Below the pieces are notes generated by a model. It was not told the origin of the DNA and did not search any database. It saw only the letters and a program-made list of their open reading frames with translations. Source: Flavobacteriales bacterium (GTDB lineage Bacteria; Bacteroidota; Bacteroidia; CAIKAF01). From it: a DNA stretch of 64,000 bases. A program made the position numbers and the translations under genes. The stretch is from the NCBI GenBank assembly GCA_025451235.1, contig JANWKT010000007.1, forward strand, positions 185,511 to 249,510, written 5' to 3'. Below are positions 41,637 to 50,244 of this stretch, one piece after another (position 1 is the first letter of the stretch; every line of letters begins with the position of its first letter).

Positions 41637-42919
41637 TCAAGAAACCAAATAGCCTATGGAGTGTGAAGCTGGACTGGTATTCACAGGCAGCTATTTTTTG
41701 CCTGGTCTTGATCATTCTAACAGGTACATGCAGTAACTGGATCGCTACATCAAAGCCATTATATATTAAAAACAATCAGAACGTTTATTTTCCCGCATTT
41801 AATAACAAAAAAAGCTATGAATTTACCACCGAACAACTGGGGAAAAAAACTTATAATGTAGAAAATATGGATTGGGTAAAACTGGATCAGACAAAAAAAG
41901 TATTTGCTCCCATTCCATACGACCCTGGAAGATCAGATATGGCATTCGCCAATTATAAGAGTCCTTATACAAGTTTTTCAGAAGCAGAAAGGCCCTTTCA
42001 ATTTGTTCATTGGTTGGGGACCAACCTCAAAGGAGAAGATCTTTTAAGCGGTATTATACACGGCACATCGGTTTCATTAAAGATTGGTTTTTTCTCCATT
42101 TTTATTGCTTTACTAATCGGTATCTTTTTGGGCACCATAGCGGGTTATTATCAAAATGATACCTGGAAGGTCCCGTTGTTCTCTTTCATCCTCATGCTCA
42201 TGACCATCATTCCTGGAGTTTACCTGGCCGATCTATTTTCCTTTTTTGCCATTGAAAGATTTGATTGGAAGAATACCGGAATATTGATAGGAAAGATCTT
42301 TATATACATAGGTACCCTAACATTCATCCTGCTATTCTCACATCTTACAGGTAAGCTTATTCACAAAATGTTCCGGTTCAACAAAAGGGTTTATCTACCG
42401 ATTGATACCCTTGTCTCCAGAATGATCGAAATTTTTTCCTCCATTCCAAAGCTCATGCTCATTGTAGCGTTAGCAGCTATTCTCGATAGAAGTGTAACCA
42501 ATGTGATCATCATCATTGGTATTAGTTCATGGGCAGGCATCGCCAGGCTTATTCGTGGAGAAACCCTTAAACTAAGGAACCAGGATTTTATTACTTCTGC
42601 AAAAGCGTTGGGACTTACTAATTTTAAGATCATTCGTCGACATCTATTACCTAATATTTCGGGACCGATCATGGTTAGTTTTGTTTTTGGCGTATCTGCG
42701 GCCATTCTCATTGAATCAGGTCTATCGTTTTTAAATATAGGTGTCCCTGAAAATGTGATCACTTGGGGACAACTATTAGCAGATGGAAAAAATAATTTCA
42801 ATGCCTGGTGGCTGATAGTATTTCCCGGTTTCGCCATTTTTATTACCGTACTTTGTTTGAACATCCTTGGAGAAAAATTTAAATCACTTCTTGATCCGGT
42901 GAACAGAGGAATCAATTAA
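41633..42919 (+). CDS. ABC permease, DppC/OppC type, enlarged
   Basis: 428 residues, compared with about 290-320. The N-terminal helix (AAIFCLVLIILTGTCSNWI) is followed by a soluble stretch of about 95 residues and then the DppC core with LNIGVPENVITWGQLLADGK and the EAA motif LRNQDFITSAKALGLTNFKIIRRHLLPN. The start overlaps the previous stop (ATGA). It forms the second transmembrane half of the importer and needs ATPases encoded elsewhere. Confidence 0.88.
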   Translation: MIKKPNSLWSVKLDWYSQAAIFCLVLIILTGTCSNWIATSKPLYIKNNQNVYFPAFNNKKSYEFTTEQLGKKTYNVENMDWVKLDQTKKVFAPIPYDPGRSDMAFANYKSPYTSFSEAERPFQFVHWLGTNLKGEDLLSGIIHGTSVSLKIGFFSIFIALLIGIFLGTIAGYYQNDTWKVPLFSFILMLMTIIPGVYLADLFSFFAIERFDWKNTGILIGKIFIYIGTLTFILLFSHLTGKLIHKMFRFNKRVYLPIDTLVSRMIEIFSSIPKLMLIVALAAILDRSVTNVIIIIGISSWAGIARLIRGETLKLRNQDFITSAKALGLTNFKIIRRHLLPNISGPIMVSFVFGVSAAILIESGLSFLNIGVPENVITWGQLLADGKNNFNAWWLIVFPGFAIFITVLCLNILGEKFKSLLDPVNRGIN

Positions 42920-42935
42920 AATGTAAATTCGCACC

Positions 42936-43910
42936 ATGTCATTACGCATTGTTTTTATGGGTACTCCTGAGTTTGCTGTTGCAAGCCTGGATGCGTTATA
43001 TAAAAACGGATATCATGTGGTAGGTGTAGTTACCGTGCCTGATAAGCCCGCAGGACGTGGATATGAATTACAGGAATCGGCAGTGAAAAAATATGCAAAA
43101 GAAAAAAAACTTACCATTCTTCAACCTGAAAAATTAAAATCAGATGAATTTTTAGCACAATACAAGGAGCTTCAACCTGATTTAAATATTGTGGTTGCTT
43201 TTAGAATGCTACCAGAGGTAGTTTGGTCGTATCCTCGATACGGTACATTTAATTTGCATGCCTCTTTACTACCACAATACAGAGGTGCTGCTCCTATTAA
43301 CTGGGCTATTATGAATGGAGAAACAGCAACCGGGGTCACTACTTTCTTTATTGATAAGGAAATTGATACCGGTAAAATCATATTAAATGAAAAAGTGGGG
43401 ATAACAGCTACCATGAATGCCGGTGAACTACACGATTTATTAATGGTGAAAGGAGCTGAATTGGTAGTAAAAACGGTGAAAACCATTGAAAATAGTGAAG
43501 TGTCTTTAATTGAGCAGTCACAACTTATTGAAAATCAAGACACCATCCTTAAACCGGCTCCGAAAGTTTTTAAAGAGCATTGTTATATAAATATCCATTC
43601 TTCTCTGGCAGGCATTTATAATCATATCCGAGGGTTGAGTCCATATCCATCAGCCATAGCCTTGATTGTAGACAGGGTAGGCCATGAAATCCCTGTAAAG
43701 ATCTATCGTTCGCATCTTGAATCTTTCGCCAATGCAGCCCACAAAGGTGATCTGGTAACCGATGGAAAGACCTTCCTGGCCATCGAACATCCCGAAGGCC
43801 GCGTATATATTGATGAATTGCAATTACCAGGAAAGAAAAGGCTGGCAATAGCCGACTACTTAAGGGGTTCACAATTATCAACAGGTGACTGGAAGCTGAA
43901 AGGCCTGTAA
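42936..43910 (+). CDS. fmt: Methionyl-tRNA formyltransferase
   Basis: 324 residues. Signature SLLPQYRGAAPI (110-121) with catalytic N106, H108 and D144 (FNLHAS, EIDTG) in the Rossmann-like N domain; the C-terminal OB-like domain follows from about 205 (CYINIHSSLAGIYNHIRGLSPYPSAIA). It formylates initiator Met-tRNA with 10-formyl-tetrahydrofolate. A promoter-like TAAATTCG at 42924-42931 lies four bases ahead of the start, suggesting its own, nearly leaderless transcript. Confidence 0.96.
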   Translation: MSLRIVFMGTPEFAVASLDALYKNGYHVVGVVTVPDKPAGRGYELQESAVKKYAKEKKLTILQPEKLKSDEFLAQYKELQPDLNIVVAFRMLPEVVWSYPRYGTFNLHASLLPQYRGAAPINWAIMNGETATGVTTFFIDKEIDTGKIILNEKVGITATMNAGELHDLLMVKGAELVVKTVKTIENSEVSLIEQSQLIENQDTILKPAPKVFKEHCYINIHSSLAGIYNHIRGLSPYPSAIALIVDRVGHEIPVKIYRSHLESFANAAHKGDLVTDGKTFLAIEHPEGRVYIDELQLPGKKRLAIADYLRGSQLSTGDWKLKGL

Positions 43911-44040
43911 AATAAGGTCATCCACGTTTTTTCGTAGAAGAACTTTTGTTAATAACTAGGTTTCATGGTATGTACAGAGGGTAGGAATTAACAAACCATT
44001 GAATTTATTAACAACACAGCATTTTTTCGTCCTGTACCTA

Positions 44041-44069
44041 TTGCCGATTAAGAAGTACAGCTATATTTG
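44041..44069 (+). promoter_or_regulatory. Promoter of the HU gene
   Basis: TTG (44041-44043), 18-bp spacer, TATATTTG (44062-44069), 32 bp ahead of the ATG. A near-consensus promoter for an abundant protein. Confidence 0.75.
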
Positions 44070-44101
44070 TTTCACGTTTAACCCATTTATAAATAAACAC
44101 A

Positions 44102-44374
44102 ATGAACAAAGCAGAATTAATCGAAGCGATCGCATCTGATGCAGGTCTTTCTAAAGCTGATTCTAAAAAAGCTCTAGATGCATTTATCACCGCAACTACT
44201 AAATCTTTGAAAAAAGGTGACAGAGTTGCTTTAGTAGGTTTTGGTTCTTGGAGCGTATCTAAAAGATCAGCTCGTACAGGCCGTAACCCACAAACTGGAA
44301 AAGAAATTAAAATTCCAGCAAAAAAAGTGGTTAAATTTAAAGCTGGTGCTGAACTTGCTGGTGTAATTAAATAA
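44102..44374 (+). CDS. hup: HU-family DNA-binding protein
   Basis: 90 residues, full-length HU. The DNA-binding arm signature [21 protein letters not shown] (residues 41-60) and the C-terminal [17 protein letters not shown] are complete. HU is a dimeric nucleoid protein. It has a strong promoter upstream and a rho-independent terminator downstream, so it is monocistronic. The codon usage is noticeably more biased (GCT, GGT, AAA) than in neighbours, consistent with high expression. Confidence 0.96.
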   Translation: MNKAELIEAIASDAGLSKADSKKALDAFITATTKSLKKGDRVALVGFGSWSVSKRSARTGRNPQTGKEIKIPAKKVVKFKAGAELAGVIK

Positions 44375-44399
44375 TACACTTTCAAGTAAAAAATTAAAG

Positions 44400-44432
44400 A
44401 CCCTGTCTGCTTTGGCGTGACAGGGTTTTTTT
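44400..44432 (+). terminator. Terminator of the HU gene
   Basis: ACCCTGTC (44400-44407) and GACAGGGT (44419-44426), followed by a T run. Confidence 0.85.
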
Positions 44433-44527
44433 ATGCTTTCGCAAATACGGAATATGAATGACAAAAAATAAAGACTAATTTTAGCGAATCTTTTATGCTA
44501 TATACCAGCAAATTATAAAACCATTGT

Positions 44528-45190
44528 ATGCAAATTAAAAAAACAGTATTATTCTTTTTCTTCATATTGATATTGACCTCCTGTGGCAACAGTGTATACA
44601 TCGCCGAAAAATGGGAAAATGGAAAACCTAAGATCACCTTAAGGATCGATAAAGGAACCAAAGAAAAACCTGAGGTATATTATATGAAGGCCTATTATCC
44701 AAATGGTAATTTATTCAAAGAAGGATTGATCAAGGACAGCGTAGAAGATGGGGTATGGAAATCCTATTATGCATCAGGCGAACTCAAATCAAAAGGCTCC
44801 TATACCTTAGGAAAAAGAATAGGCGATTATACCATCTATTACCGCAATGGAAAAGTAGAACAAACAGGTACTTACGAAGGTGATAGCATTACCAAAGCAT
44901 TTTTGTATGATATAAAAGGAGCGATGATGGAAATAGATTCGACCTCGATGTGGTTAGATACCACCAATTCAAAGCCAAAATGGACGGATATTCAATATGC
45001 CATGATGCATATGGAATGTAATATGATCTTCTTTGATAATTATGACCGTGGTACCCAGGCTTGTACGTGTTTCATGGATCTTATACAAAAAAAACTTACC
45101 TATAATGTATATGAAATGATGACAGATCGCCAGATCAGCCAGCTCATGCTATACATAAGACCCGAATACAAGGATTGTTTGGATAAATAA
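44528..45190 (+). CDS. YwqK/MORN-like repeat lipoprotein
   Basis: 220 residues. Lipobox LTSC after a short signal peptide, then three YwqK-type repeats (YYPNGNLFKEGLIKD, YYASGELKSKGSYT, YYRNGKVEQTGTYEGD). The remaining half is unassigned and has CMDL, CNMIFF and a final CLDK. The repeat has been named a toxin-antitoxin antitoxin module in databases, but membership does not show that function. It is 17 bp upstream of another membrane protein gene. Surface or periplasmic location is likely. Confidence 0.75.
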   Translation: MQIKKTVLFFFFILILTSCGNSVYIAEKWENGKPKITLRIDKGTKEKPEVYYMKAYYPNGNLFKEGLIKDSVEDGVWKSYYASGELKSKGSYTLGKRIGDYTIYYRNGKVEQTGTYEGDSITKAFLYDIKGAMMEIDSTSMWLDTTNSKPKWTDIQYAMMHMECNMIFFDNYDRGTQACTCFMDLIQKKLTYNVYEMMTDRQISQLMLYIRPEYKDCLDK

Positions 45191-45207
45191 TTCTTCAATC
45201 AGCAGGT

Positions 45208-45762
45208 ATGAAAAAAAAACTGATCCTCATTCTTGTTTCGATCATAACATTCTTAGGAATTCCAGGAGTAATCTGTTTTTTTGTGGGATTAAATTCAAAT
45301 GGGTCTGGGCGTTTTATCGTACTAACTGTAGGTATTTGCCTTCTTATCCCATTTTTTATTATGCTTTGCATTTTATTTATCGCAGCGAACCGTAAAAAAA
45401 AGACAGACCAGAAAGAACATGAAAAATTTAAACAGGAAGCATTCAAGGTAAAAGTAAACATAGAAGATTTTACTATTAAACACAATAGTTGGACCGATGA
45501 GACAATAGTAGAATCGGGACAGATCGGGGGGTTCAATCAAATGTCGGGAAATGCAGATAAGAACATTAAATATGTAACACAAAATCAAAACCTGGTTTGT
45601 TTTCGGATTTCTTTAGAAGGAAAAATAATTGAACACCAGGTCTATCTCAACAAAGATCCTAAAGCCATTGAAATGCTCATTATCATGCAAAAAGAAACCT
45701 ATCTGTATATTGATAAGGTAGATACAAACAAAAAATACCTTGACCTAGAATTTTTGGGTTAA
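45208..45762 (+). CDS. Two-helix membrane protein with soluble C-terminal domain
   Basis: 184 residues. Two membrane helices (ILILVSIITFLGIPGVICFFV and FIVLTVGICLLIPFFIMLCILF) are followed by a basic linker (NRKKKTDQKEHEKFKQEAF) and a beta-rich domain of about 100 residues (LVCFRISLEGKIIEHQVYL .. LYIDKVDTNKKYLDLEFLG). I cannot assign a family. It may be co-transcribed with the YwqK-type lipoprotein. Confidence 0.6.
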   Translation: MKKKLILILVSIITFLGIPGVICFFVGLNSNGSGRFIVLTVGICLLIPFFIMLCILFIAANRKKKTDQKEHEKFKQEAFKVKVNIEDFTIKHNSWTDETIVESGQIGGFNQMSGNADKNIKYVTQNQNLVCFRISLEGKIIEHQVYLNKDPKAIEMLIIMQKETYLYIDKVDTNKKYLDLEFLG

Positions 45763-45880
45763 GAATTCCTGGTGTGCATGCCATTTAATACATTTTTATT
45801 ACATCAAATATACAGTGTTCCTTATTTTCATATATTTGAGTCATGCTGGGCTAAATTCAAATATCTAAATCTATTGAACC

Positions 45881-46801
45881 ATGAAAAACCTTGTTCTCTT
45901 TTTAGGAATCGTCTGCAGCCTGAATGCATATTCACAACAATATACCGTTAGCACGATCCCTTATGCGGCTCTGCCGGATACCGGTACCAGCATCCTTACC
46001 CAGGATGATATGTTCTCTGCGATACTACCTTTGGGTTTTAATTTTTGTTTTTATGGTAATATATATGATTCATGCGTTGTTGGTACAAATGGGGTCATCA
46101 CCTTTGATACTTCCTATGCAAATCTTTCATGTCCATGGGTATTTCCAGCAGTTCCAATACCTAGTCCAACCAATCTGCGAAATACTATATTCGGTCCATA
46201 CCATGATATGTATGTCAACAATATTAATATGGTAAGATATTATACTGTAGGTAATCCTCCCAATAGAAAATTTGTTGTTAGTTTTGACTCAATACCATTA
46301 TATGGGTGTTTAACTTCTTATTGTACCCAACAAATGATTCTAAATGAAGGAAGCAACATCATAGAAATGCATCTTTTAAACAAGCCCAATTGCTCAGGTT
46401 GGAATGGTGGGGCTACAGTACAAGGTGTACAAAACTCAACCGGATCTCAAGCAGTGGCAATTCCCGGAAGAAATGCGAATCCTTTCAGTACAAGTAATGA
46501 TGGCAGAAGATTCACCCCAACCTTTACCTCTTGTTACGTAGGTATTGGTGAGGAGGAAAATAATTTTGATATCAATATTTACCCTAACCCTTCCAACGGC
46601 ATTTTTACGGTCGAAACTGGAGGTTTAATTGATCAAGGTATTATTGTCGTTTACAATCAACTAGGAGAAATAATCATGGAAACCACTTTATCCTCCGATA
46701 AATCAAAAATCGATCTCACTGCTCAGCCAAAAGGTCTATATCTCTACACCATTCATGCAGCCGGGAAGATGATTTCAAAGGGAAAGTTGATATTCGAATG
46801 A
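45881..46801 (+). CDS. T9SS type A cargo protein
   Basis: 306 residues. Signal peptide (LVLFLGIVCSLNAYSQ), a disulfide-bearing beta domain (SCVVGTNG .. LSCPWVFP .. GCLTSYCTQQMIL) of the nidogen/choice-of-anchor kind, then a type A sorting domain from about residue 227 (FDINIYPNPSNGIFTVET .. IDLTAQPKGLYLYTI). A TATATTTG promoter element lies at 45831. The domain resembles those that mediate surface contact, but no ligand is known. Confidence 0.8.
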   Translation: MKNLVLFLGIVCSLNAYSQQYTVSTIPYAALPDTGTSILTQDDMFSAILPLGFNFCFYGNIYDSCVVGTNGVITFDTSYANLSCPWVFPAVPIPSPTNLRNTIFGPYHDMYVNNINMVRYYTVGNPPNRKFVVSFDSIPLYGCLTSYCTQQMILNEGSNIIEMHLLNKPNCSGWNGGATVQGVQNSTGSQAVAIPGRNANPFSTSNDGRRFTPTFTSCYVGIGEEENNFDINIYPNPSNGIFTVETGGLIDQGIIVVYNQLGEIIMETTLSSDKSKIDLTAQPKGLYLYTIHAAGKMISKGKLIFE

Positions 46802-46815
46802 TTTCTTAAATCGTA

Positions 46816-47259
46816 TCAGGAGTAGACGCTAAAAACAAAGTTATCCTTCTTGGGTTTAGCTAGCTTGTTGTTAAGATATAAAGAGAAGACCTTTTTTAGG
46901 ATATTGGCCTGTTCAATAGTGGAAAGAGGCTTGGTAACGTATAAATTTGCACCATTACGAAAACATTCCTCAATATCTTCCTCATTGGAAGAAGTAGTGA
47001 ACATAACAATGGTAATATGGTCAAAATCTTTTTGAGCCCGGATCGCTCGGAGGCATTCTTTTCCGTTTTGTGCAGGCATATTAATGTCCAGAAAAATAAT
47101 GGTAGGCGATAAAGACCCTAGTTTTTGCATGGCCTCAAGTCCATGCATAGCAACAGATAACTGAACTGACTGATCTACATGTTTCAATGCTTCCCTGAAG
47201 AAAAATTGATCATCCAGGTCATCATCTACTAATAAAACAGATAGACTGCGCTTATCCAT
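46816..47259 (-). CDS. CheY-like response regulator
   Basis: 147 residues, a single receiver domain. Acidic pocket D12-D14, phospho-acceptor D58 in FLDINMPAQNG and K110 in YVTKPLS are all present; the C-terminal extension (KLAKPKKDNF) is short. No output domain. It would act by protein contact in a phosphorelay or with a kinase not encoded nearby. Its promoter region carries two 21-bp-spaced direct repeats that also occur upstream of the neighbouring LytTR-only gene. Confidence 0.9.
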   Translation of the reverse strand: MDKRSLSVLLVDDDLDDQFFFREALKHVDQSVQLSVAMHGLEAMQKLGSLSPTIIFLDINMPAQNGKECLRAIRAQKDFDHITIVMFTTSSNEEDIEECFRNGANLYVTKPLSTIEQANILKKVFSLYLNNKLAKPKKDNFVFSVYS

Positions 47260-47395
47260 ATAATTTTGTTTTAAATCATCAACATGCCATCAAGCGATTG
47301 CATAGTGAGCTTATAACTAACTATAGTCGATTCACAGGTTAAGTGGTTTATTCAGTTCAAATATAAAACAGAGAAGGATTCAAACCACCATTTTT

Positions 47396-47428
47396 TCGAT
47401 AGTTGACCAATAACTTTCGATATTTAAC
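47396..47428 (-). promoter_or_regulatory. Direct repeat pair TCGATAnTTnAC upstream of cheY-like gene
   Basis: TCGATAGTTGAC (47396-47407) and TCGATATTTAAC (47417-47428), 21 bp apart. They stand 4 bp beyond the stop of the LytTR-only gene and 137-169 bp ahead of the cheY-like start. Spacing fits a LytTR binding site. Confidence 0.6.
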
Positions 47429-47431
47429 ATC

Positions 47432-47743
47432 CTAGATAATTTCGAAGCGGGTCATTAAGGGTTTAAACCTATTCCTGCTAATGGGTATCTGGATTTTACC
47501 TATGTATAAATGGGTGTTTTCAATAAGGGTTACATGATGCAGGTTGACGATAAAAGAATTATGGACCCGGCAAAACCCGTCCGATAAAATACTCTCCACT
47601 TTTTTCATGGTGGATAAGGTGGTATATTTCCCCTCGTCGGTATAAATGATAATATAGTCTGCCAGGGCCTCGATATATCGTATACTACTCTTCCGCAATT
47701 TAACATGACGTGACGAAACTTTTACGAGTATATAATCCTCCAT
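47432..47743 (-). CDS. LytTR DNA-binding domain protein without receiver
   Basis: 103 residues from the ATG at 47743: a lone LytTR domain (YILVKVSSRHVKLRKSSIRYIEALADYIIIY .. FCRVHNSFIVNLHHVTLIEN). It is clearly paralogous to the LytTR half of the regulator at 47888-48580 (matching in IEALADYI, LSTMK, RVHNS and ISRNR positions). Receiver-less LytTR proteins could compete for the same sites. It is one of two parts of a duplicated cassette. An in-frame ATG at 47803 is less likely because of the poor extra sequence. Confidence 0.75.
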   Translation of the reverse strand: MEDYILVKVSSRHVKLRKSSIRYIEALADYIIIYTDEGKYTTLSTMKKVESILSDGFCRVHNSFIVNLHHVTLIENTHLYIGKIQIPISRNRFKPLMTRFEII

Positions 47744-47850
47744 AATAAGTATTGAATGGTTAGTGTTGTGTGATGCAATGAACTTGGCTGTAAACCAAAC
47801 CATTAATCGGGCTTAAATGTAATACAGGCAATAAAACGATCCGCTATTTT

Positions 47851-47881
47851 TCGATACTTGTCATATAATCATCGATACTTG
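47851..47881 (-). promoter_or_regulatory. Direct repeat pair TCGATACTTG upstream of LytTR-only gene
   Basis: TCGATACTTG at 47851-47860 and again at 47872-47881, 21 bp apart; the second continues as AC. They lie 7 bp past the stop of the LytTR response regulator and about 110-140 bp ahead of the LytTR-only start. Confidence 0.65.
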
Positions 47882-47887
47882 ACCCCA

Positions 47888-48580
47888 CTAAATCAATTTC
47901 AAGAGATTCATCAGGTTCTTCAAGCGGTTACGGCTTACTGGGATGGACGTTTTCCCAATAAAAACTGAATGATTCTCGATACTGGAAATTTTCTTTAAGT
48001 TGACGATATACGAGTTGTGTACCCTCAAAAAATGGTCAGCGGATAACATCTCTTCTATCCGTTTCATCGTGGAAAGAATGGTATATCTTTCATCCTCCGT
48101 ATAAATGGTAATATAATCGGCCAATGCTTCAATATAAAGGATCTTTTTCAGCTCCAGCCTTACAAGGCGGGATGATACCTTTATAAATACGTATTCATTT
48201 AACGTATTTATAACTAACCCTTTCTTATTATGGTTTCTTTTGGCTTTGGCAACTGCCGTTAAGAAACGATCATAGCTAACCGGTTTTACAAGGAAATCTG
48301 TAACATCATAATCAAATCCATGTGCAGCGTTTTGTGGGTCCCCCGAAATAAGGATGATCTCCGGCTTAAGAATAGTAAGGGATTTAATAAATTCAATTCC
48401 CGACATTTCAGGCATCACAACATCTAAAAAAATAAGGTCTATATTTTGAACCATCACTGCATCTGAAGCATCCAACGCATTGCTATATGATCCAACCAGG
48501 TTGAGCAAAACCGTTTGACGAATCTTAAACTCCAGGTCTTTCCGGGTAAGTTCGTCATCATCAACTATGATACAATTCAT
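47888..48580 (-). CDS. LytTR-family response regulator
   Basis: 230 residues. Receiver domain (MNCIIVDDDELTR, phospho-acceptor D53 in FLDVVMPEMSG, K99 in FLVKPVSYD) joined to a LytTR DNA-binding domain (YVFIKVSSRLVRLELKKILYIEALADYITIY .. FLRVHNSYIVNLKKISSIEN). Regulators of this kind are normally paired with a sensor of the LytS/His_kinase type; none is adjacent. Two 21-bp-spaced repeats flank it downstream and are candidate binding sites for itself and its paralog. Confidence 0.93.
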   Translation of the reverse strand: MNCIIVDDDELTRKDLEFKIRQTVLLNLVGSYSNALDASDAVMVQNIDLIFLDVVMPEMSGIEFIKSLTILKPEIILISGDPQNAAHGFDYDVTDFLVKPVSYDRFLTAVAKAKRNHNKKGLVINTLNEYVFIKVSSRLVRLELKKILYIEALADYITIYTEDERYTILSTMKRIEEMLSADHFLRVHNSYIVNLKKISSIENHSVFIGKTSIPVSRNRLKNLMNLLKLI

Positions 48581-48787
48581 GGTATAGTATTTAGTGGATT
48601 GATGGGGTAAATGTATACATTTTGATTTTTAATTATTCTTTTATTCGATAGATAAATAAAAGGCAAGGATAAGAAGCAGCAGGCAAGCATTATAAATCCT
48701 TCGGGATGTAACTTTTAACTTCTTTAAGCGTCATGATAGGGACTTATTTCACCTATTAATTTGTATATTTAACTGTGGAAATCAACT

Positions 48788-50113
48788 ATGAAAAATAATA
48801 ACAGGGCTTTTCTTGCCATTATTTTAATCTTTTTAATGCACGGACTTTATGGTCAGTCCTCCACCATCACTTTGTGGAAAGACAGTGTAATCGGTGCCAT
48901 CTGGAACGAAACTACCCATACTGTGGCTTATGGAAAAAAAGATGCCAACGGATATTATAAGATCTATCTTTCCGATTCGTTGGGAAATAATGAGCAGCCC
49001 CTTACCTACTCGGCTTGGGATCCCAACCGACATCAATGGGCAGAGGAATGGCACCCCTCGGGAGATTATCTTTTCTGTTATGTTGAAAAGACAGCTTATG
49101 TGGCCGAAGCCGGGCATACCCGTATCCCTGATGATGCGATACCTGGTTATGGAGGATATACAGATATATGGATCATTAAAAGAGATGGATCACAGGCCTG
49201 GCAATTAACCAACCTACCCAATAATTATGACAATGGTGTGATCCATGGAGCCATTTCACCCGATGGTACAAAGTTCGCCTGGTCGCAAAGAATTCAAGCG
49301 CCTAATGTCTGGGACCTGAATTTAGCCGCGGGTGCATATATCATGCAGGTGGCAGATTTTATCGATGGCCCCACCCCCAGCATTGCCAATATTCAATCGT
49401 TTCAACCCGATGGTCTTTTAGCAGCCAATGAACTGGAAAGCATTTCACAGGATAATACCACCCTTTCTTTTTATAGTACCTATGAGACCCAAAATATTTT
49501 TAATACTCCTATTTATACCATCAACATGAATACTTTGCAGATAACTCAATTAACTACTGAGAGTTTTGCCCAAGCACCCACTTATACCCCTGATGGGGGA
49601 CATTTTGTATACATGACAGGTAAAGATTGTGATATATTTCCTTTAGAGATCCAAGGAGCAGATTGGTGGATCATGGATACATTGGGAAATAATAAAAACC
49701 GAATTTCCAGGATGAACGTGCTGAATGATCCTCAATCGGTGAACCATTACCGTTTATGTGGCAGTATTTCATTTATGGGACCTCATACCTTACTGGGAGG
49801 GGTCATGACCAATCCGTTCGGACTAACAGGCTATACGGTAAAAGTGCAGATCAATCCAACCATTGGTATTGGAGAAGAAACAGGGCCGGGATTCTATTTC
49901 TATCCAAACCCATCAGCAGATGCACTTACAGTTCACTTGAAAAACAAAACCGAAAAAGAATCTATTGAGATCTATAATTCTTATGGAGAATTGGTAAAAG
50001 AAAAACAATTCGAGGGATCTACCATTATCGACATTACACATCTCAGTTCCGGTATTTATTTTTTAAACCTGAAGTCGAATCCCGGCTATTCTCAAAAGTT
50101 TATCAAGCGGTAG
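48788..50113 (+). CDS. T9SS type A cargo with PD40/TolB-like propeller
   Basis: 441 residues. Signal peptide (AFLAIILIFLMHGLYGQ), then a six-bladed-type propeller with PD40 signatures: WHPSGDYLFCYVE, GAISPDGTKFAWSQ, PTYTPDGGHFVYMT. A type A sorting domain follows from about residue 365 (FYFYPNPSADALTVHL .. IDITHLSSGIYFLNL). Propellers of this sort bind peptides or glycans. The strand and gap suggest an independent transcript. Confidence 0.82.
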   Translation: MKNNNRAFLAIILIFLMHGLYGQSSTITLWKDSVIGAIWNETTHTVAYGKKDANGYYKIYLSDSLGNNEQPLTYSAWDPNRHQWAEEWHPSGDYLFCYVEKTAYVAEAGHTRIPDDAIPGYGGYTDIWIIKRDGSQAWQLTNLPNNYDNGVIHGAISPDGTKFAWSQRIQAPNVWDLNLAAGAYIMQVADFIDGPTPSIANIQSFQPDGLLAANELESISQDNTTLSFYSTYETQNIFNTPIYTINMNTLQITQLTTESFAQAPTYTPDGGHFVYMTGKDCDIFPLEIQGADWWIMDTLGNNKNRISRMNVLNDPQSVNHYRLCGSISFMGPHTLLGGVMTNPFGLTGYTVKVQINPTIGIGEETGPGFYFYPNPSADALTVHLKNKTEKESIEIYNSYGELVKEKQFEGSTIIDITHLSSGIYFLNLKSNPGYSQKFIKR

Positions 50114-50244
50114 GCGTTTTTTTAGGGTACCATACCTTTAAATTATTGATCCTAAAGGACATGGTCTATTATACTTTCAAAAACCCAATTTTTTACTAAT
50201 TTTATGGTACCAAAAACCTTGAAAGGAACTCAAGCAAAAAACAG

